A DNA stretch of 6,143 nt from Verrucomicrobiota bacterium (GTDB lineage: Bacteria; Verrucomicrobiota; Verrucomicrobiia; Chthoniobacterales; JAFAMB01), in assembly GCA_019236035.1 (NCBI GenBank), contig JAFAJU010000493.1, positions 1 through 6,143 on the forward strand, read 5' to 3'. The notes below the pieces were generated by a model. That model searched no databases. It saw only the letters and a program-made list of their open reading frames with translations, and was not told the DNA's origin. Numbering within the stretch: position 1 is the stretch's first letter; every line of letters begins with the position of its first letter. The position numbers and the translations under genes are program-made. Shown one piece after another: positions 4,956 through 6,143 of the stretch.

Positions 4956-5001
4956 CCTGCGTCGCTCAAAAATCTTTAAAGATTTTTGAGCGACGTAGGC
5001 T
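4953..5001. repeat. TAGCCTGC palindrome, copy 2, between convergent genes
   Basis: Arms 4954-4977 and 4978-5001 are 24 bp with a single mismatch and no spacer, centred on TTTAAA. The outer sequence TAGCCTGCGTCGCTC matches copy 1 (TAGCCTGCATCGCTC at 1309-1323) at 14 of 15 positions. It contains the TAG stop of the upstream gene (4953-4955) and the TAA stop of the minus-strand gene (4976-4978). It may serve as a bidirectional terminator for the two convergent genes, although no long T-run follows either arm. Confidence 0.85.
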
Positions 5002-5920
5002 CTGCCCACATTCTGAAGTGCGTTCGCACTCTGCGCCCAATTGCAAGTGCGCCACAGCGCAAGAACGTGAAAAGCCAGCGCGGATCCGCCAGGAACGACT
5101 GTTTTGCCAATGACAGAGCCGCTTCGCGATCTCGCATGACCGTAAGAACCATGACCATAGTGGCTTGTAGCTGGCGTTCCCATTGGCGCAATGTTTGATC
5201 GTCGTCAGGCCGCAGCGAACACGAGGCCCGGATCTTCTTAACCATTTGCAACCCTTCGTCCAGGCCCCTCAGCAGGCTTCGATTCCCGGCGTTCATGGTC
5301 AGAGATCCGGCATGCCAACAATAACGGTAAAAAATCTCCGGACTGGACACATCCTGTATCCCGCTCAGGGCAGCCCTGACCAAAAACTCCCGGTCAGAGG
5401 ACACCGCATACGCCAGATCAAATCGGCCGAGCCTATCAAACAACGAACGCCGGAAAAAACGACTGTTGATGATCGGCAGCCCAACGGTAGCATTTCGCAA
5501 ACAAAGGCGGTACCGCTCGGGATCTTGATAGCGATGCATTTCGACCGGATTTCCTTGTCTGCCCATCCGGAAAATCTGGCAGCCACCTGACGCCACTTGC
5601 GCCGAAGGGGAGGCCGCAAATATTCTTGCGCATTTGTGGAAGGCGCCGGCGGCATACACATCGTCGCTGTTCAAGATCGAGACCACATCACCGTTCACCC
5701 GATCGATCCCTTTGTTCCAGGCGTCATAAACACCGCTATCGGGCTCCGAAAGAACTTTCAGGTGCGGATATCGATTCAGGACGTCGAGGGTACCGTCTGA
5801 CGATCCGCCATCGATGATCCAATGCTCAAAATCAGGATAATTTTGGGTGAGAACACTCTCGATTGCTGCCCCGATAAATTCTTTTCGATTGAGGCAGGCC
5901 GTAATGACCGAAATCTTCAT
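4976..5920 (-). CDS. Glycosyltransferase family 2
   Basis: The product has 314 residues. A GT-A domain occupies about 1-200. It starts MKISVITACLNRKEFI, has the nucleotide-binding DGGSSDGT (37-44), SEPDSGVYDAWNKG (58-71), and NSDD (84-87) as the metal-binding DxD equivalent. SSDREF (174-179) is likely the acceptor-side catalytic region. This profile is typical of inverting GT2 enzymes of the WcaE type that add sugars to exopolysaccharide or O-antigen intermediates. The remaining third is helical, with a hydrophobic patch (282-298, WLFTFLRCGALAIG) suggesting membrane contact. Donor and acceptor are unknown. I start at ATG 5918-5920 because the family begins at MKISVIT; an in-frame ATG 23 codons upstream (to 5989) adds residues with no family likeness. 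The last seven residues (PTSLKNL) are encoded by the palindrome at 4953-5001. Confidence 0.9.
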   Translation of the reverse strand: MKISVITACLNRKEFIGAAIESVLTQNYPDFEHWIIDGGSSDGTLDVLNRYPHLKVLSEPDSGVYDAWNKGIDRVNGDVVSILNSDDVYAAGAFHKCARIFAASPSAQVASGGCQIFRMGRQGNPVEMHRYQDPERYRLCLRNATVGLPIINSRFFRRSLFDRLGRFDLAYAVSSDREFLVRAALSGIQDVSSPEIFYRYCWHAGSLTMNAGNRSLLRGLDEGLQMVKKIRASCSLRPDDDQTLRQWERQLQATMVMVLTVMRDREAALSLAKQSFLADPRWLFTFLRCGALAIGRRVRTHFRMWAEPTSLKNL

Positions 5921-5991
5921 GCAAAGGCCGGCGCGCACCGTCCCTCGGTAAGCGAAGTGTCCCGCTTTGCAATCTTCAGAACCGAGCAAAC

Positions 5992-6023
5992 CGAGACGGT
6001 TCGCCTACTAGTGCACCGTCTCG
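5992..6023. repeat. Short hairpin upstream of the glycosyltransferase
   Basis: CGAGACGGT (5992-6000) and ACCGTCTCG (6015-6023) form a perfect 9-bp stem around a 14-nt loop. It stands about 72 bp before the chosen glycosyltransferase start and would lie in its 5' leader or at its promoter. Without a T-run it is more likely a binding site, leader hairpin or repeat part than a terminator. Confidence 0.55.
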
Positions 6024-6051
6024 CATATAATGGTGGCGTCGTTGCGTTCAA
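6024..6051 (-). promoter_or_regulatory. Possible sigma-70-type promoter for the glycosyltransferase
   Basis: On the minus strand TTGAAC (6046-6051) and TATATG (6024-6029) stand 16 bp apart, each matching four of six consensus bases. The -35 lies inside the arm of the inverted repeat at 6041-6143 and the -10 just outside it. On the plus strand the same bases contain a perfect TATAAT (6026-6031), but no -35 at the right distance. Weak evidence. Confidence 0.2.
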
Positions 6052-6143
6052 AATGGGCCGTCGGCAAGGCGCGAGGAGGGCGCATATCTAGATCGATACG
6101 TAACCGACGAGCAACGCAGCCGCCGGCCCATTTTCAACGCAAC
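6041..6143. repeat. Inverted-repeat element with 25-bp arms, MITE- or REP-like
   Basis: The left arm (6041-6065, beginning GTTGCGTTCAAAATGGGCCG) and the right arm (6119-6143, ending CCCATTTTCAACGCAAC) pair over 25 bp with two mismatches, around a 53-nt spacer without an open reading frame of note. The right arm ends at the window edge, so flanking target duplications cannot be tested and the element may extend further. It is non-coding and has no transposase, so it would be a non-autonomous or REP-like repeat. Confidence 0.7.

Noticed and set aside
5183..5590. A 135-codon plus-strand frame.
   Set aside because: It is antisense to the glycosyltransferase, whose GT-A motifs are clear, and it shows no domain of its own.
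5921..5989. An N-terminal extension of the glycosyltransferase from the upstream ATG.
   Set aside because: The added 23 residues lack family likeness or a signal sequence, and the GT2 fold normally begins at MKISVIT; kept only as an alternative start.

Overview
The window is about 6.1 kb of ordinary bacterial chromosome. It holds seven recognisable protein-coding genes or gene ends, plus an unusual density of palindromic intergenic repeats. The best taxonomic guess is the PVC group, most likely Verrucomicrobiota of a soil or freshwater type. The grounds are a cysteinyl-tRNA synthetase with an HIGN-type signature, a lone CoaC without CoaB, a short lysine/alanine-rich histone-H1-like protein, a GlmU-like left-handed beta-helix protein without a nucleotidyltransferase domain, and mostly Shine-Dalgarno-less starts. 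This is inference from sequence character, not from a database match.

Layout. 1-66 is the 3' end of an unidentified plus-strand gene. 68-176 is a long near-perfect palindrome built from 7-bp units (AAAACYC), and it abuts the GTG start of coaC (181-714, coenzyme A synthesis). 715-1032 has no convincing gene. It holds a paired-hairpin REP-like element (719-778), a second foldable stretch (782-828), a solo half-copy of a TAGCCTGC palindrome (919-935) and a strong minus-strand terminator (966-1000). That terminator serves a 42-residue Lys/Ala/Pro-rich protein on the minus strand (1033-1161), whose AT-rich upstream region carries operator-like palindromes. A TAGCCTGC palindrome (1309-1359) separates it from a plus-strand cluster: an inositol-monophosphatase-family gene (1410-2174), ispF overlapping it by 4 bp (2171-2680, isoprenoid MEP pathway), and cysS (2743-4149).

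4157-4270 is the second heptad palindrome, again lodged between a stop codon and the next start. It is followed by the GlmU-like beta-helix gene (4272-4955). A TAGCCTGC palindrome (4953-5001) joins that gene to a convergent minus-strand family 2 glycosyltransferase (4976-5920), and contains the stop codons of both. The last 220 bp are non-coding: a short hairpin and a 25-bp inverted-repeat element (6041-6143) that runs to the window edge.

The enzymes are housekeeping: CoA, isoprenoid precursors, Cys-tRNA, a sugar- or inositol-phosphate phosphatase, and sugar transfer. suhB-ispF-cysS looks like one transcription unit. I see no defence system, mobile-element transposase, CRISPR array or RNA gene. 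The parts that deserve attention are the repeat families, especially the heptad palindromes placed at start codons and the TAGCCTGC palindromes that supply stop codons to adjacent genes.
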